Source: Chloroflexaceae bacterium
GTDB lineage: Bacteria; Chloroflexota; Chloroflexia; Chloroflexales; Chloroflexaceae
Direction of reading: 5' to 3'
NCBI GenBank assembly: GCA_026417815.1
Contig: JAOACN010000475.1
Location: 1-5,140, forward strand
Length of the DNA stretch: 5,140 nucleotides
The position numbers and the translations under genes are program-made. Under the pieces are notes generated by a model. That model saw nothing but the letters and a program-made list of their open reading frames with translations, had not been told where the DNA came from and did no database searches. Positions 4,937 through 5,140 of the stretch are shown here, in pieces (the first letter of the stretch is position 1; every line of letters begins with the position of its first letter).

Positions 4937-4974
4937 CTCCGTAGACCTGGTTCACACCCACGTTCCCGTTGGAG

Positions 4975-4996
4975 GGACAGGGCTGATGCGACGTCC
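4975..4996 (+). repeat. Diverged third copy of the 22-nt repeat
   Basis: This 22-nt block begins GGACAGGGCT and ends ACGTCC. It matches the reverse complement of 5070-5091 at 19 of 22 positions. It is therefore a diverged copy of the repeat that forms the inverted pair further right, in opposite orientation to the nearer arm. Confidence 0.7.
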
Positions 4997-5032
4997 CTGA
5001 GGCTTGCCCCAAACCACCGAAAAAGATCTGTC

Positions 5033-5049
5033 GGGCGGCGAAGCCGCCC
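5033..5049. other. GGGCGGC-GAA-GCCGCCC hairpin
   Basis: GGGCGGC (5033-5039), loop GAA (5040-5042), GCCGCCC (5043-5049) form a perfect 7-bp stem. It lies between repeat copies and shares the GC-stem, 3-nt-loop design of the hairpins at 1902-1922 and 4596-4618. Confidence 0.5.
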
Positions 5050-5066
5050 CACACCCCGCCGTCGGA

Positions 5067-5121
5067 GATGGACGTAGCACAAGCCCTGTCCGCAGAACCC
5101 AGGGCTTGTGCTACGTCCATC
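5067..5121. repeat. Perfect 22-bp inverted repeat with 11-nt loop
   Basis: The arm at 5067-5088 (starting GATGGACGTAGC, ending AAGCCCTG) is perfectly complementary to 5100-5121; the loop is TCCGCAGAACC at 5089-5099. A 22-bp perfect stem is far beyond chance for this window. No T-run follows either side, arguing against a simple terminator. A diverged third copy lies at 4975-4996, so this is likely part of a dispersed palindromic repeat family (REP- or MITE-like). It may also end transcription arriving from beyond the right edge. Confidence 0.9.
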
Positions 5122-5140
5122 GGGCAAACCTCCAACCCCC

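Larger units (their letters stand above)
4891..5140. other. 250-bp right-end non-coding region
   Basis: No convincing gene is seen on either strand; the short open frames here have no family resemblance and run through the inverted repeats. The stretch holds the ribosome site and -10 box of the 69-residue protein, then the 22-nt repeat copies and a GC hairpin. Confidence 0.7.

Noticed and set aside
4561..4944. Plus-strand open frame of 127 codons over the spacer and small gene
   Set aside because: It is antisense to the duplicated 69-residue protein, which has better signals and internal homology.
5067..5121. Intrinsic terminator or CRISPR unit
   Set aside because: No T-tract follows on either strand, and there is no regular direct-repeat and spacer pattern; copies are inverted.
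4906..5135. Minus-strand open frames of 67-73 codons at the right end
   Set aside because: They span the inverted repeats and the -10 box, and lack domain features.

Overview
The window looks like chromosomal DNA of a high-GC bacterium. The best guess is a filamentous anoxygenic phototroph-type Chloroflexi (Roseiflexus/Chloroflexus relatives). This rests on GGATTTT-type heptamer tracts between genes, TGGTATA(C/G)T promoters, many short GGGC-NNN-GCCC hairpins and GC-rich codon use. It is an inference, not a database match.

Layout. Positions 1-1842, minus strand: a two-gene module of a MoxR-family AAA+ ATPase followed 21 nt later by a CoxE-like VWA-domain protein, whose C-terminal half (including the metal site) lies off the left edge. 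Positions 1843-2258: a divergent intergenic region with candidate promoters pointing both ways, two hairpins in the MoxR leader, and a 76-nt imperfect palindrome just before the next gene. Positions 2259-4586, plus strand: a HAD-superfamily phosphatase, a zinc-ribbon Nudix hydrolase and an ABC-transporter ATPase with a C-terminal TOBE-like extension. The phosphatase and Nudix genes are separated by a heptamer repeat tract containing a perfect extended -10 box. The Nudix and ABC genes overlap. Positions 4587-4680: a short convergent spacer with a strong hairpin. Positions 4681-4890, minus strand: a 69-residue protein made of two copies of a 28-residue motif, with its own near-consensus -10 box and a Shine-Dalgarno that can be hidden in a hairpin. 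Positions 4891-5140: non-coding, holding that promoter and three copies of a 22-nt repeat, two of which form a perfect inverted repeat.

How the genes work together. MoxR ATPase and VWA pairs act as chaperone-like complexes that mature or insert cofactors into partner proteins; the client is not visible here. The HAD phosphatase and Nudix hydrolase are both house-cleaning phosphohydrolases. The ABC ATPase has no permease or binding protein beside it and must work with subunits encoded elsewhere. No prophage, CRISPR, transposase or RNA gene was seen. The least explained items are the duplicated small protein, the palindrome with flanking 8-bp direct repeats, the shared TGCTAYAATCCRAAATC motif before two genes, and the apparent lack of a normal start codon at the homology boundary of the ABC gene.
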